Positions 7,672-16,801 are shown, counted from the stretch's first letter. The stretch: 64,000 nt of DNA from CAVSJJ01 sp963771015 (GCA_963771015.1 CAVYRN010000005.1:806001-870000), one strand, 5' to 3'. A program made the numbers and translations. Notes: a model not told the origin generated them from the sequence alone.

Positions 7672-8871
7672 ATGAGCACGAACCTTCCCGCGGCGCTCGC
7701 CGCGCTCGCGCGCCGCCTGCAGTCCCTGCCCGGCAGTGCCCAACGGGTCACCTCGCCGCTCGGCGTCTGGCTGCTGCTCGCCACCGTCGCCCGCGCCGCA
7801 GAGCCGCACGAGCCGCCGCCGGAGCTCGACGCCGCCCTCGGTATGCCGCGGGGCGAGGCACTCGCGGTCGCCGACCGGCTCGTCGCGGCGCCCCATCCTG
7901 TCGTCCTCAACGCCTTCGCCGCCTGGGTCCGCGAGGACCGGCTCACCGAGCGGGTCTCGGCGTTCCTCGAGGCCTTACCGGGAGAGGTCACCAGCGGACC
8001 GATGCCGACCCAGGAGGCGGCCGACGCGTGGGCGCGCAGCCGGACCGAGGGCCTCATCACCCGGTACCCGATCTCCCTCGACCCGAGCGTCCTCCTCACC
8101 CTGGCGAACGCCCTGGCCTGCAAGGTGGGCTGGCGTGAGCCGTTCGGGACGACGCCGGCGGAACGGCTGGGGGCAGGGCCGTTCACGGGCATGGTGATCC
8201 GCGCGCTGCGGGCCACGCCCGGCGTCGGACACGGCGGCTGGGTCGCCGACTCCGCGGTCGGGCGGGTCGCCGTCCACGTCGCCCGCGCCGAGGGGCTCGA
8301 CGTGTGGTCGGTCATCGCCGACCCCGGGGTGGCACCCGTCGACGTCGTGGCCGCCGCCCACGAGATCGCGTCCTCGCGGCCGGCACGGGTCTCCCTCGGG
8401 GACCTCCCTCTCGGCGACGGCCCTGCCTGGACGGTCGCCGAGACGACCGCGACGGTCTCACCGGCCGAACGTCACCACGGGCGGGTCACCGAGGTCACCC
8501 TGCCGGCGTGGTCGGCCCGGGCGGACCTCGACCTCATGGCCGACCCGCGCCTCGGTTTCGCTGCGGCCGGGCCGGTGCTCGGCCGGCTCGTCGACGCCGC
8601 CGGCCTCGCCATCGAGGCTCGTCAGTCGGTCGTGGCCCGCTACCACCGGGAGGGCTTCGAGGCGGCTGCCGTCACCGCGGTCACGGCGCGGACGTCGGCC
8701 GTCGTCGCCGAGGAGGGCCCGCTGCGGGTCGCCAGGCTGCGCTTCGCCCACCCGTATGCGGTCGTCGCCGTCGCCCGCCCCACCGCGCCCCGAGGTGCGG
8801 AGCCGGACCCATGGGACGGCATACCGGTGTTCTCGGCCTGGGTGGCTCAGCCGGAGGAACCGGGCGACTGA
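7672..8871 (+). CDS. Serpin-family homologue (divergent)
   Basis: 399 residues, the usual serpin length, with serpin landmarks in order: SPLGVWLLLATVA (SPxSI helix B region, about 25), LANALACKVGWREPF (N..F.W..PF region, about 145), hinge EGFEAAAVTAV (about 325), RFAHPYAVVAVARP (HPFLF strand, about 357) and GIPVFSAWVAQPEE at the C-terminus. No signal peptide seen. Counting from the hinge, P15 is Gly, P12-P10 are Ala, but P14 is Phe rather than Thr/Ser, which may impair loop insertion. Likely second gene after the AMIN-like lipoprotein. Confidence 0.75.
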   Translation: MSTNLPAALAALARRLQSLPGSAQRVTSPLGVWLLLATVARAAEPHEPPPELDAALGMPRGEALAVADRLVAAPHPVVLNAFAAWVREDRLTERVSAFLEALPGEVTSGPMPTQEAADAWARSRTEGLITRYPISLDPSVLLTLANALACKVGWREPFGTTPAERLGAGPFTGMVIRALRATPGVGHGGWVADSAVGRVAVHVARAEGLDVWSVIADPGVAPVDVVAAAHEIASSRPARVSLGDLPLGDGPAWTVAETTATVSPAERHHGRVTEVTLPAWSARADLDLMADPRLGFAAAGPVLGRLVDAAGLAIEARQSVVARYHREGFEAAAVTAVTARTSAVVAEEGPLRVARLRFAHPYAVVAVARPTAPRGAEPDPWDGIPVFSAWVAQPEEPGD

Positions 8872-8901
8872 CGGACGACCGACCGGCCTGACGCGCGGGC
8901 G

Positions 8902-9378
8902 CTAGACCGTGCGCGGCACCTTGCCGGTCCAGGTGAGGACCCGACACATGAACTTGTGCCCCTTGTCGCCGGCGGGGGCGAACATGAGGGGGCAACCACC
9001 GTCGATGACGGTCATCCCGCGCTCGCGCCCCCAGTCGGCGGCGGTCTGGGAGACCGATCCGCCGCCGAACGACCGGTGCATCCAGACCTTGTCGATGCCG
9101 AGCTCCGACGCCTCCTCCATCGTCCCCTGGGCGTGCTGCGGGGCCGTCCCGATGACGACGGCGTCGACGCCGCCGGGGATGGCGAGCAGGTCGGGGTAGG
9201 CCGGGTCACCCTCGACCTCCTCGACGGTGGGGTTGACGGCGAAGACCTCGTAGCCGTTGGTTCGCAGCCAGGTGTAGACGGCGTTGCTGCCGTGGCCCTT
9301 CGGCGCGTGGGACACCCCCGTCACGGCGATCCGTCGACTCTCGAGGAACTGCGCGGCCGCTTCCTTCGTGGTGGTCAT
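8902..9378 (-). CDS. CoA-binding domain protein (YccU-like)
   Basis: 158-residue Rossmann-fold CoA-binding family protein: RIAVTGVS near the N-terminus, AVNPTVEEVEGDPAYPDLL, AVVIGTAP, VWMHRSFGGGSVS and IDGGCPLMFAP. Family members bind CoA but mostly lack an assigned reaction. Start 9378 has GGAGG 9 nt upstream. Monocistronic, divergent from a small acidic protein. Confidence 0.85.
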   Translation of the reverse strand: MTTTKEAAAQFLESRRIAVTGVSHAPKGHGSNAVYTWLRTNGYEVFAVNPTVEEVEGDPAYPDLLAIPGGVDAVVIGTAPQHAQGTMEEASELGIDKVWMHRSFGGGSVSQTAADWGRERGMTVIDGGCPLMFAPAGDKGHKFMCRVLTWTGKVPRTV

Positions 9379-9579
9379 GATGCGACACCTCCCATGCCAC
9401 CGATGCTTCCACCTCACCCGGCCAAGCCGGTATGCCGTGGGCCACAGCGGGCCGGCTCGCGCGGCCTGCCCGGGGGGCGAGCGAGGGCGTCGGCGGGCTG
9501 GGCGTGTCGCGCCGTGGCGCGGGTACAGTCGAAGGGCCAGGAGATCTTCGAGCTGCACCGCGGATCGAGGAGGTTCGAC

Positions 9580-9825
9580 ATGACGGGAACGACGCACCCA
9601 GGCACCGGTGACATCGACCGACCGACCGGCCCCGACGCCGTCGACTGGACCGACGAGGGCACCTTCGAGCGGGCCGAGGACGCTCGGCTCGCCGAGGCCG
9701 ACGACGGCCGCCCCATGGAGGACGAGGTGTTCACCCTTCCCGAGGGCGCCGACGAGGCCGACGTCCTCGAGCAGCACCTCGAGGTGTCCGACGACGACGA
9801 GGACGAGGCTCCTCGGGAGGTGTAG
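9580..9825 (+). CDS. Small highly acidic protein
   Basis: 81 residues, strongly acidic (ending DDDEDEAPREV), with no Cys and no transmembrane segment. Start ATG 9580 has GAGGAGG 7 nt upstream, and TACAGT near 9524-9529 could be its -10. Not recognised; similar short acidic proteins are common in Micrococcales, but none has a function I can name. Confidence 0.7.
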   Translation: MTGTTHPGTGDIDRPTGPDAVDWTDEGTFERAEDARLAEADDGRPMEDEVFTLPEGADEADVLEQHLEVSDDDEDEAPREV

Positions 9826-9851
9826 CCGACCCCGGCTCACCGCGAGCGAGC

Positions 9852-9888
9852 GACGGCCCCGGACGGAAGGTACCCGTCCGGGGCCGTC
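9852..9888. terminator. Bidirectional terminator hairpin
   Basis: Perfect 15-bp inverted repeat (GACGGCCCCGGACGG, 9852-9866; complement 9874-9888) with a 7-nt loop, lying between two convergent genes. A short T-rich stretch follows on the plus strand. Confidence 0.8.
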
Positions 9889-9973
9889 TGGTTGTCGGAG
9901 CGGTGGCGCCCCTGCACGCCCGACCGCACCGACGATCTCGGCCGCCGAGGTCGGTCAGACCCGCGGAGGTCGG

Positions 9974-10399
9974 TCAGACGCCTGCCTCGATGGTCTCGGG
10001 GGACCCTGCGTGGGCCACCGCGATCTTGCGCGGCTTGGCCTCATCGGCCACCGGGATGGTGAGGGTGAGGACACCGTCCTTGTACTCGGCCGCGATCCTG
10101 TCGAGCGCCACGCCGTAGCCGAGGGTGAGCTGGCGGGCGAACGTGCCGCTCGGGCGCTCGTGCGAAAGCCACTGAACGTCAGCGTCCTTCTCGGTGCGCC
10201 GCTCGGCACGAACCGTCATCGTGCGGTCCTCGACGTCGACGTCGATCGTGCCCGGGTCGACGCCGGGGAGGTCGATGCAGGCGACGAAGTTCTCGCCGTC
10301 GCGGTAGAGGTCCATCGGCATCGCCGTGGTCGCCGGGGTGCGGGTGGCCGCGGAGAAGAAGCGGTCCATCTCGCGGAGGGGGTCGAACGTGGTCGTCAT
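9974..10399 (-). CDS. Hsp20 / alpha-crystallin small heat-shock protein
   Basis: 141-residue small heat-shock protein that holds unfolding proteins for DnaK. Alpha-crystallin domain spans about residues 28-128 (FVACIDLPGVDPGTIDVDV; LTLGYGVALDRIAAEYKDGVLTLTIP, with the conserved GVL). Starts MTTTFDPLREMDRFF. ATG 10399 is preceded by AGGAGGT. A HAIR-like element and an 11-bp inverted repeat lie upstream, suggesting HspR control together with dnaK. Confidence 0.95.
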   Translation of the reverse strand: MTTTFDPLREMDRFFSAATRTPATTAMPMDLYRDGENFVACIDLPGVDPGTIDVDVEDRTMTVRAERRTEKDADVQWLSHERPSGTFARQLTLGYGVALDRIAAEYKDGVLTLTIPVADEAKPRKIAVAHAGSPETIEAGV

Positions 10400-10448
10400 G
10401 GTGGGTACCTCCTGGTGTTGGGACGGTCTGGTTGCGGGTCTATCCGGG

Positions 10449-10486
10449 ATACCGAGCGGCTACCCTGCGGGCGAACCGCTCGGTAT
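10449..10486. promoter_or_regulatory. Inverted repeat upstream of hsp20
   Basis: Perfect 11-bp inverted repeat ATACCGAGCGG (10449-10459) / CCGCTCGGTAT (10476-10486), spacer 16 nt, about 50 nt upstream of hsp20. Could be an operator or a 5' leader hairpin. Confidence 0.55.
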
Positions 10487-10487
10487 T

Positions 10488-10508
10488 CATGAGCGTTAAC
10501 GACTCAAC
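10488..10508. promoter_or_regulatory. HAIR-like element upstream of hsp20
   Basis: CATGAGC-N7-ACTCAAC, matching 5 of 7 and 6 of 7 bases of the two HAIR arms, 89 nt before the hsp20 start. HspR control of small heat-shock genes is established in other actinobacteria. Confidence 0.65.
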
Positions 10509-10617
10509 TTTGGATTGTGTTCCCGAAGGGCGTCGTCGTCAAGCGGCCCGTTCGCTCGGGCGGCCCGGGACCGTCCGCCCGGCGGCTCCGGCCGGGTCTG
10601 CGAGGGTGGGCGGGCCG

Positions 10618-11406
10618 TCAGCCGACGCGGATCCCGGTGAGCCACGCGAGGGCCCCGTCGATGTCGGCGACCGTCCACGTGGCGCCCTGAGGTGAGGCGA
10701 GGTTGGCTCGCCCCGCCTCATTGAGGTAGCGGCCCAGCACCGATGGTGGCCGGGCGCCCAACGTCGCCGGGGTCCCCTGCTCGAGCCACCGTTCGTGGCC
10801 GCGTCCGTCGACCACGAAGACGACGTCCTGGTGCTGGAGGTCGTAGGTGAGGGGCCGCCCGGTCAGCCAGTCCTTCGCCGGTGGTGTTCCCTGGGGGACC
10901 TTCGTCACGGCCACGCCGAGCGACCGCCACAGGGTGGCGATGTCCGCCGGGGACGCGGTGAGGAAGTCCCAGTTGGGCGCGGCCCCATAGAGCTTCTGGT
11001 AGGCCGCGAGCTTGGCGACGGTGTCCCGCCGCGGGTCGATGGTGATCTCGAGGAAGCGGACCCTGCTCGCGTCCAGCCCCGCCTTCGCGGCCGCGGCCGC
11101 GGCATCGCGCATGTTGACGCTCGTCATCGGGCAGACCTCCTGACAGTCGGTCATGAAGTCCGCGATGACGAGGTCGGAGCCGGCGAGGGAGCCGAGGGTG
11201 AGGTGTCGACCGTGCTCGTCGGTGAAGAGGATCGAGCGGACCGCCGGCGAGAGCGCCATGTCGAAGGCCGTCCCGGCTGACGGGGTCGGCGCCGCGCCGG
11301 TGGTCGCGACGGGGCCGACGGCAGAGCCCGCCGCGCACCCCGCGAGCGCGGCCGCCGCGGCCGCCGCTCCGATCATCGCCGTCAGCCGTCGCGTCCCGAT
11401 GCGCAC
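10618..11406 (-). CDS. SCO1/SenC-family copper chaperone lipoprotein
   Basis: 262 residues. Signal peptide with lipobox LAGC, then the thioredoxin-like SCO fold: TDEHGRHLTLGSLAGSDLV, DFMTDCQEVCPMT with the copper-binding CxxxC, FLEITIDPRRDTV, and DLQHQDVVFVVD supplying the conserved distal His. Family members assist the CuA site of cytochrome oxidase or thiol redox at the membrane surface. The GTG start at 11406 is chosen for the signal peptide; an ATG at 11460 is in frame. No oxidase gene is in the window. Confidence 0.85.
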   Translation of the reverse strand: MRIGTRRLTAMIGAAAAAAALAGCAAGSAVGPVATTGAAPTPSAGTAFDMALSPAVRSILFTDEHGRHLTLGSLAGSDLVIADFMTDCQEVCPMTSVNMRDAAAAAAKAGLDASRVRFLEITIDPRRDTVAKLAAYQKLYGAAPNWDFLTASPADIATLWRSLGVAVTKVPQGTPPAKDWLTGRPLTYDLQHQDVVFVVDGRGHERWLEQGTPATLGARPPSVLGRYLNEAGRANLASPQGATWTVADIDGALAWLTGIRVG

Positions 11407-11547
11407 CCGTCCGCCTCTTCCCGCATGGTCCCGCCTGGTCTCGCCGGACCCTGCCTGCACTGCCGACCCCGCTGGCCCGGCCGGCTCCGCCCCGGCGCAT
11501 CGACGGTAGGGAGGCTTCCTGAACGCCGCCCGAACGCGGCGGCGGGG

Positions 11548-12537
11548 TCAGCCCTTGCCGACCAGCGGGCCGATGGCCGCCGCGGCCATCTCGATGACGC
11601 CCGCCTCGTGGCCGTTGCCGATCATGTTGAAGATGATCCCGTCGATCCCGGCGTCGAGGACCCGGGTCTGCACCTGCTCGGCGACCTGCTCGGGGGTACC
11701 GACGAACTGACGGTCGGTCGCGAGGCGGCGCGCGTCGTCGTCGAGGGTGTCCAGGTCGACGCCGCGGGAGAGGAGGAAGTCCTTGTGCATCGCCCGCGCC
11801 TTGTCGCCGTCCTCGTCCATCATGACGAAGGCGAGGTAGCTGGTCTCCAGGCTGGACCGGTCGCGGCCCTCCTCGTCACAGCGCTGCGTCAGGGCGTCCA
11901 GCTTCTGCGGGATGTCCGACGCATTGCAGATGATGTTGAGATGGGCCGCGTATCGGGCGGCATACCGGAAGGTCTTCTTCTCGCCCGCACCGCCGATGAG
12001 GATCGGCAGGTCGTCGCGCATCCGTGGCTCGTTCATGGCGTTCTCGGTGCGGTACCAGTCGCCGGAGAACGTCGGTCGCTCGCCGCGCAGCATGGGGACG
12101 ATGATCTGGAGCGCCTCGTCGAGCCGGTTGAACCGGTCGGTGAACGTCCCGAACTCGAAGCCGAGCTGGGTGTGCTCGAGCTCGAACCAGCCGGCGCCGA
12201 GGCCGAGAACGGCCCGGCCGCCGCTCACCATGTCGAGGGTGGTGACCGCCTTCGCGAGAAGCGTGGGGTTGCGGTAGGTGTTCCCCGTGACGAGCGTCGA
12301 GAGCTGGACCCGCTGCGTCGCCGTCGCCAGGGCACCGAGGAGGGTGTACGCCTCGAGCATCGGGCGATCCGGGTCCCCGATCCCCGGCAGCTGGTAGAAG
12401 TGGTCCATCACGAAGACGGCGTCGTAGCCGGCGCCCTCCGCCTCGCGGGCCTGCCGGACGACGCTGGGGACGATGCCCGCCGGGTCGCCGCCCGGGTAGC
12501 TGAAGTTGGGGATCTGGTAGCCGAGTCGGATGCTCAT
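11548..12537 (-). CDS. F420-dependent LLM-class oxidoreductase
   Basis: 329-residue luciferase-like monooxygenase fold, of the F420-dependent type (IRLGYQIPNFSYPGGDP; FVMDHFYQLPGIG; LVTGNTYRNPTLLAKAVTTLD; GRAVLGLGAGWFELEH; PILIGGAGEKKTFRYAARYA). Probably uses reduced F420 to reduce an unknown substrate. ATG 12537 has no ribosome site but TACGGT lies 6 nt upstream (leaderless). Single gene. Confidence 0.88.
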   Translation of the reverse strand: MSIRLGYQIPNFSYPGGDPAGIVPSVVRQAREAEGAGYDAVFVMDHFYQLPGIGDPDRPMLEAYTLLGALATATQRVQLSTLVTGNTYRNPTLLAKAVTTLDMVSGGRAVLGLGAGWFELEHTQLGFEFGTFTDRFNRLDEALQIIVPMLRGERPTFSGDWYRTENAMNEPRMRDDLPILIGGAGEKKTFRYAARYAAHLNIICNASDIPQKLDALTQRCDEEGRDRSSLETSYLAFVMMDEDGDKARAMHKDFLLSRGVDLDTLDDDARRLATDRQFVGTPEQVAEQVQTRVLDAGIDGIIFNMIGNGHEAGVIEMAAAAIGPLVGKG

Positions 12538-12587
12538 CCTCGGACCGTACGTTGCGAACCTGGGGGCGCGCGAGTGGTTGAGGGCGG

Positions 12588-13007
12588 CTACGCAGGGCCG
12601 AGGGCGGCGCTCAGCCGGGCGGCATACGACGCCAGCTCGGCGTCGTCGGTATACCTCGTCCGCGGCCAGAAGAAGCCGCGCAGGCCGTCGCCCTTGGTCC
12701 GGGGCACGACGTGACAGTGCAGATGCGGGACCGACTGCGAGACGATGTTGTTCATCGCGACGAACGACCCCTGGGCGCCGAGGGCGTCGACCATCGCGGC
12801 CGCGATTCGCTGGGTCGCCGCGAGGAACGGGTCGCGCAGCCCGGCCGGGAGGTCCGGCAGGGTGACGTGGTGGTCCCGCGGGACGAGCAGGACGTGGCCC
12901 TTGAAGACGGGGCGGTGGTCGAGGAACGCGACGAACCGGTCGTCGGACCACACGACGGTGGCCCCGGCGTCCCCGGCGGCGACGGCACAGAACAGACACT
13001 CGGCCAC
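12588..13007 (-). CDS. HIT-family nucleotide hydrolase
   Basis: 139 residues with CLFC at the N-terminus and the histidine triad HLHCHVV near residue 98. HIT proteins hydrolyse AMP-linked or dinucleoside substrates such as AppppA or adenosine phosphoramidates. GTG start at 13007 is supported by TAGGGT 6 nt upstream and a family-typical MAECLFC start. Followed by the F420 oxidoreductase with an own promoter in between. Confidence 0.92.
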   Translation of the reverse strand: MAECLFCAVAAGDAGATVVWSDDRFVAFLDHRPVFKGHVLLVPRDHHVTLPDLPAGLRDPFLAATQRIAAAMVDALGAQGSFVAMNNIVSQSVPHLHCHVVPRTKGDGLRGFFWPRTRYTDDAELASYAARLSAALGPA

Positions 13008-13042
13008 CTCGGCACCCTAGCCCGCGGGCGCCCGGTCCTACG

Positions 13043-14335
13043 TCAGCGAGAGCCCGGCACCGGGGGTTCCCCGCCACCGGTGGGGTCGACGACTCGGGCG
13101 ACGTCGTCGGTGTCCCCCGAGCGCCGGTCCTCCGACCCGACGTGGCCGTGCAGGGTCTCGCGGGTGGCGACCCATGGCAGCGCCGCCGCGACGCCGATCG
13201 CCCCGGCCACCGCGAACGCGAGCCCGAAGCTGACGTGGTCGACGAGGAGGGCGGTGAGGATCGGCCCGACGATGCTGCCGAAGTCCTGCGACATCTGGAA
13301 TGCCGCGAGCGCCCGGCCACCGTTGCGGTCCCGGCCGACGATGTCGGCGAGCGCCGCCTGCTGAGCGGGGTTGAGGGTGCCCGCACCGATGCCCGCGACG
13401 ACCGAGACGGCGACCAGGGTCGGCAGGCTGGACGCCAGGCCCGTCACCGCCGTGGCCGCGCCGCTGACGAGCAGGCCGCCGATGATGAACGGGCGCCGCC
13501 CGACCCGGTCCGAGGCCCGCCCGGAGAAGGTGAGTCCGATGGCGTTGCCGGTCGCGAACACGGCGAGCGCCATGCCCGCCACCCACGTCTCCTTGCCGAT
13601 GACGGCCGTCGCGAAGAGCGGCAGGATCGCGTTGCGAACGCCGAAGTTCACCCAACCGTTGGCGAAGCCGGAGCCCAGCGCCGAGCGATAGGCCTTGTCC
13701 TGCAAACCGTCCCGAACCGTCATGACCGGCAGGACGGGCGCCCCCTCCTTGGGTCGCAGGGCGTCGGCCCGGATGAACCCGGCGACGAGGGCGGCCGCGA
13801 GAAGGAGGGCGACGGCATACACGAGGAAGGGCACCCGCAGGCCGAGGCTGCCGAGGGTCCCGCCCACGGCCGGGCCACCGATCCCACCGAGCAGGAAGGC
13901 CGACCCGTACGCCGAGGACACCCGGCCCCGGATCGCCGGCGGCGCGAGCCGGACGATGAGCGCCACGGCGGAGACGGTGAACATCGTCGACCCGATGCCG
14001 CCGAGTCCGCGGAAGACGAGCAGCTGCCAGTACGACTGCGCGAAGGCGGTCGCGCCGGTCGAGATGGCCACGATGACCAGGCCGAGGAGGTAGACCGGGC
14101 GCTCCCCGACCCGGGCGATGAGCCGTCCGCCACCGGGCGCGAAGACGAGCCGGAAGAACGCGAAAGCACTGATGACGACGGCGCTGGCGGTCGCGCCGAC
14201 CCCGAAGCTCTGGGCGAACTGGGGCAGGACCGGGGCGATGAGCCCGAAGCCGAGCGCGATGACGAACGCCGCCGCGATGAGGACCCAGATCTCGCGTGGG
14301 ATGCGGTCGCGAGCGGTGGGTGGGGCGGGCGGCAT
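13043..14335 (-). CDS. MFS transporter, drug-efflux type
   Basis: 430-residue integral membrane protein with about 12 hydrophobic segments. MFS motif A-like GGGRLIARVGERP (loop 2-3) and GRASDRVGRRP (loop 8-9) are visible, as in drug:H+ antiporters. The C-terminus is a charged tail. ATG 14335 with TACCCT 6 nt upstream (leaderless). Divergent from the aldolase gene (14413), 77 nt apart. Substrate unknown. Confidence 0.88.
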   Translation of the reverse strand: MPPAPPTARDRIPREIWVLIAAAFVIALGFGLIAPVLPQFAQSFGVGATASAVVISAFAFFRLVFAPGGGRLIARVGERPVYLLGLVIVAISTGATAFAQSYWQLLVFRGLGGIGSTMFTVSAVALIVRLAPPAIRGRVSSAYGSAFLLGGIGGPAVGGTLGSLGLRVPFLVYAVALLLAAALVAGFIRADALRPKEGAPVLPVMTVRDGLQDKAYRSALGSGFANGWVNFGVRNAILPLFATAVIGKETWVAGMALAVFATGNAIGLTFSGRASDRVGRRPFIIGGLLVSGAATAVTGLASSLPTLVAVSVVAGIGAGTLNPAQQAALADIVGRDRNGGRALAAFQMSQDFGSIVGPILTALLVDHVSFGLAFAVAGAIGVAAALPWVATRETLHGHVGSEDRRSGDTDDVARVVDPTGGGEPPVPGSR

Positions 14336-14412
14336 GACGAGAGGGTATGCCGCACCCGGCCGCGTGGCGGTCGTCACGGCGCCGTCGGCACCGGCCGGAC
14401 TAGGTTGCGTCC

Positions 14413-15216
14413 ATGGCTATCCCGACCCTCAAGGACCGCTGGAGCGACCGGCCGGCGCTCGGCGCGTGGATGTTCCTTCGCGAGCCGATGACGGCCGAGG
14501 CCGCGGCCCGGATCGGCTACGACTACGTCGTCGTCGACCTCCAGCACGGCATCGCCTCGGAGCCGGAGGCGCTGGCCATGATGCAGGCCGCGGAGGCCGC
14601 GGGCGCGATCCCGGTGGCCCGGGTCTCGACGAACCACCCGATGGCGATCGGGCGGGCCCTGGACGCCGGCGCCCTGGCCGTCATCGTCCCGATGGTCAAC
14701 GACGCCGAGGGGGCGCGCTCGGCCGTCTCGGCCAGCCGCTATGCCCCGGAGGGGTCACGCAGCTACGGGCCGGTGGCCGCGGTCAGCCGCTACAGCGACG
14801 ACTACGCCAGGGTGGCCAACCGGACGGTCGCCTGCATCGTCATGATCGAGACGGTCGAAGCGCTGGAGAACCTCGACGAGATCCTCGCCGTCCCGGGTGT
14901 CGACGCCGTCTACGTCGGCCCGGTCGACCTGTCCCTCACGCTCGGCCTGCCGCCGGAGACCGATCACGACGACGCGCGTTTCACCGACGCCATCGACCGG
15001 ATCCTTGCCGCCTGCGAACGGCACGGGGTCGTGCCGGGCATCCACGCCGACCCGACCCTGGCCGCGAAGTGGACGGCCCGGGGGTTCCGGATGATCACGG
15101 TCGGGTACGACCAGTTCTCGGTCCTCTCCGGCCTGCGCGGCGATCTGGCCACAGCCCGGGACGGCGGGGGCGGCGGGGTCGGGGACGGGACCGCTCGGGG
15201 GGCCGGCTACCCCTGA
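14413..15216 (+). CDS. HpcH/HpaI-family aldolase
   Basis: 267 residues, class II pyruvate aldolase fold: GAWMFLREPMTAEAAARIGYD split by family landmarks GYDYVVVDLQHG, VPMVNDAEGARSAVSASRY, MIETVEALENLDEIL and VDAVYVGPVDLSLTLG. Enzymes of this family cleave or form 4-hydroxy-2-oxo acids using a metal bound by conserved Glu and Asp. A glycine-rich tail (about 250-262) is unusual. ATG 14413 preceded at 6 nt by TAGGTT (leaderless). Substrate cannot be told. Confidence 0.88.
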   Translation: MAIPTLKDRWSDRPALGAWMFLREPMTAEAAARIGYDYVVVDLQHGIASEPEALAMMQAAEAAGAIPVARVSTNHPMAIGRALDAGALAVIVPMVNDAEGARSAVSASRYAPEGSRSYGPVAAVSRYSDDYARVANRTVACIVMIETVEALENLDEILAVPGVDAVYVGPVDLSLTLGLPPETDHDDARFTDAIDRILAACERHGVVPGIHADPTLAAKWTARGFRMITVGYDQFSVLSGLRGDLATARDGGGGGVGDGTARGAGYP

Positions 15217-15250
15217 GCCCGCTGGTCACGGGCCGTCTCCCCACCGAGGC

Positions 15251-16696
15251 TCAGGAGATCGTGAGTGCGCTGACCCCGGACAGGGTCGGCACGAGCACGA
15301 GCCGGCCGCTGAGGACGGGCGAGGCGAACCGGGTCGCCGTCCCGGTGCGGGCGGCCGCGATCTCGTGACCGGTCCTCTCGTCGAGGACGTGGAGCCGGCC
15401 GGCAACCGGGTCGAGCGCCCAGACGGCACCCCGGCCGACGACCGGCGACCCGGTGACGGTCCGCGGGGCCTTCCAGCCCCGGCGCAGGCTCCGCGAACCG
15501 ACGCCGATCCGCAGCACCCCGTCCGCGCACGGGACGAAGGCCGCATGCGCGGCGGCGTCCCAGGCGCCGCCGCCGTACCCCGCGCATCCGGTCAGCCGGG
15601 CCAGCTCGCCGCCGATCCCGCCGAGGTGAGCGGAGTCGAGGAGGAAGACCTCCGCTCCCTTGCCCGACACGAGGACCCGGTCGGTGCCGAGGAGCAGCGG
15701 GCCGGTGCTGCCGAGATCGGTGTCCGTGGCGTTCTGTGCCGCCCAGGTGGCCGGCGCGAAGAAGTCCAGCCGCCGGGAGAGATCGGACGAGAGCCTCAGC
15801 ACCGAGTCGCTGCCGTCATAGCGCCCGTGGGTGCTGGCGCCGTTGCCGACGGCGACCCAGACGTCCCCCGCGGAACCCACGGCCACCCCGGACGGTGCCC
15901 ATATCCCACCCTCCCGACGGGTGGGGACGGCATACCAGGTGGTGGCGCCCGCGCCGCCGACCGGCGTCGCGGTGACGTAGCCGACGTAGTCGCCACAGTC
16001 GCCGTAGAGCCCGCCGAAGGGCGCATAGACGCGGCCGTTGGCGACGGCCAGCGCCCCGCGCTGCTGCTCGGCCCGGCGGTCATGGGAGGTGACGTCGAGG
16101 GCTCGGCGCCACCGCTCGGTCCCGGTGACCGCGTCGAGTGCCACGAGGGTGTGATGGGCCCCGGTCGTCTCGGTGACGACGAAGACCGAGCCGGTGGACT
16201 CGTCGTAGGCGGGCGTGCCGGTGATGCCGAGGGGGTCGATGTTGCCGCAGGGCAGGTCCCTACGGCGCACGGGCGTGCCCAGGTGGCGCCGCCACCGAAT
16301 GCGGCCGGTGGCCCGGACGATCCCGTACACGGTGTTGTTCTCGGTCGCCGCCAGGACGAGGTCCCCGACGACGAGCGGCTGGCCGTAGACCTCGGCGTCG
16401 AGCCTGCTCGTCCACGCGGGGCTGAGCCGGTGCACGGCCGGCAGGTCGGCGACCGCCCCGGCCCGGTCGTTGGTCCGGTGGTACGTCGGCCAGTCCGCCG
16501 TACCGGCGGGGCCGGCCGAGGGGGGTGAGGTGGCCGCGGAGTCGGTGGGCGCGGTGTCGACGGGCGCGGACGATACGGACGCGCCGGACGAGGCCCCCGA
16601 CCCCGGGCCCACCGAGGACTGTGTGCAGGAGGCGGTGAGCAGCGCGACGGCGGCCACGGCCCCCAGCCGAAGGCGCCTCACCCCGACTCGTCTCAC
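15251..16696 (-). CDS. PQQ-like beta-propeller lipoprotein
   Basis: 481 residues. Lipobox LTASC near residue 24, Ser/Ala-rich linker, then repeated propeller blades (VVGDLVLAATENNTVYGIVRATGRIRW, cited here as GDLVLAATENNTVYGI; TLVALDAVTGTERWRRAL; LHVLDERTGHEIAA) as in BamB/PQQ-binding-like proteins. Probably an extracytoplasmic scaffold; no PQQ enzyme catalytic residues recognised. GTG start 16696 is preceded at 6 nt by TATGGT. Single gene. Confidence 0.82.
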   Translation of the reverse strand: MRRVGVRRLRLGAVAAVALLTASCTQSSVGPGSGASSGASVSSAPVDTAPTDSAATSPPSAGPAGTADWPTYHRTNDRAGAVADLPAVHRLSPAWTSRLDAEVYGQPLVVGDLVLAATENNTVYGIVRATGRIRWRRHLGTPVRRRDLPCGNIDPLGITGTPAYDESTGSVFVVTETTGAHHTLVALDAVTGTERWRRALDVTSHDRRAEQQRGALAVANGRVYAPFGGLYGDCGDYVGYVTATPVGGAGATTWYAVPTRREGGIWAPSGVAVGSAGDVWVAVGNGASTHGRYDGSDSVLRLSSDLSRRLDFFAPATWAAQNATDTDLGSTGPLLLGTDRVLVSGKGAEVFLLDSAHLGGIGGELARLTGCAGYGGGAWDAAAHAAFVPCADGVLRIGVGSRSLRRGWKAPRTVTGSPVVGRGAVWALDPVAGRLHVLDERTGHEIAAARTGTATRFASPVLSGRLVLVPTLSGVSALTIS

Positions 16697-16801
16697 CGTC
16701 CGACCATAGATCGGTTGTGCCGTGGTGGGGACGTCGTGCCGTCGTGGGGACGTCGTGCCGTGAGCGGTGCCGTCGGCGGCCTTCTCGTGGGTCGGCCCGG
16801 G

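Noticed and set aside
9947..9979. Direct duplication of GAGGTCGGTCAGAC at the hsp20 stop codon
   Set aside because: A 19-bp tandem step spanning only the gene end; no sign of function beyond a small duplication.
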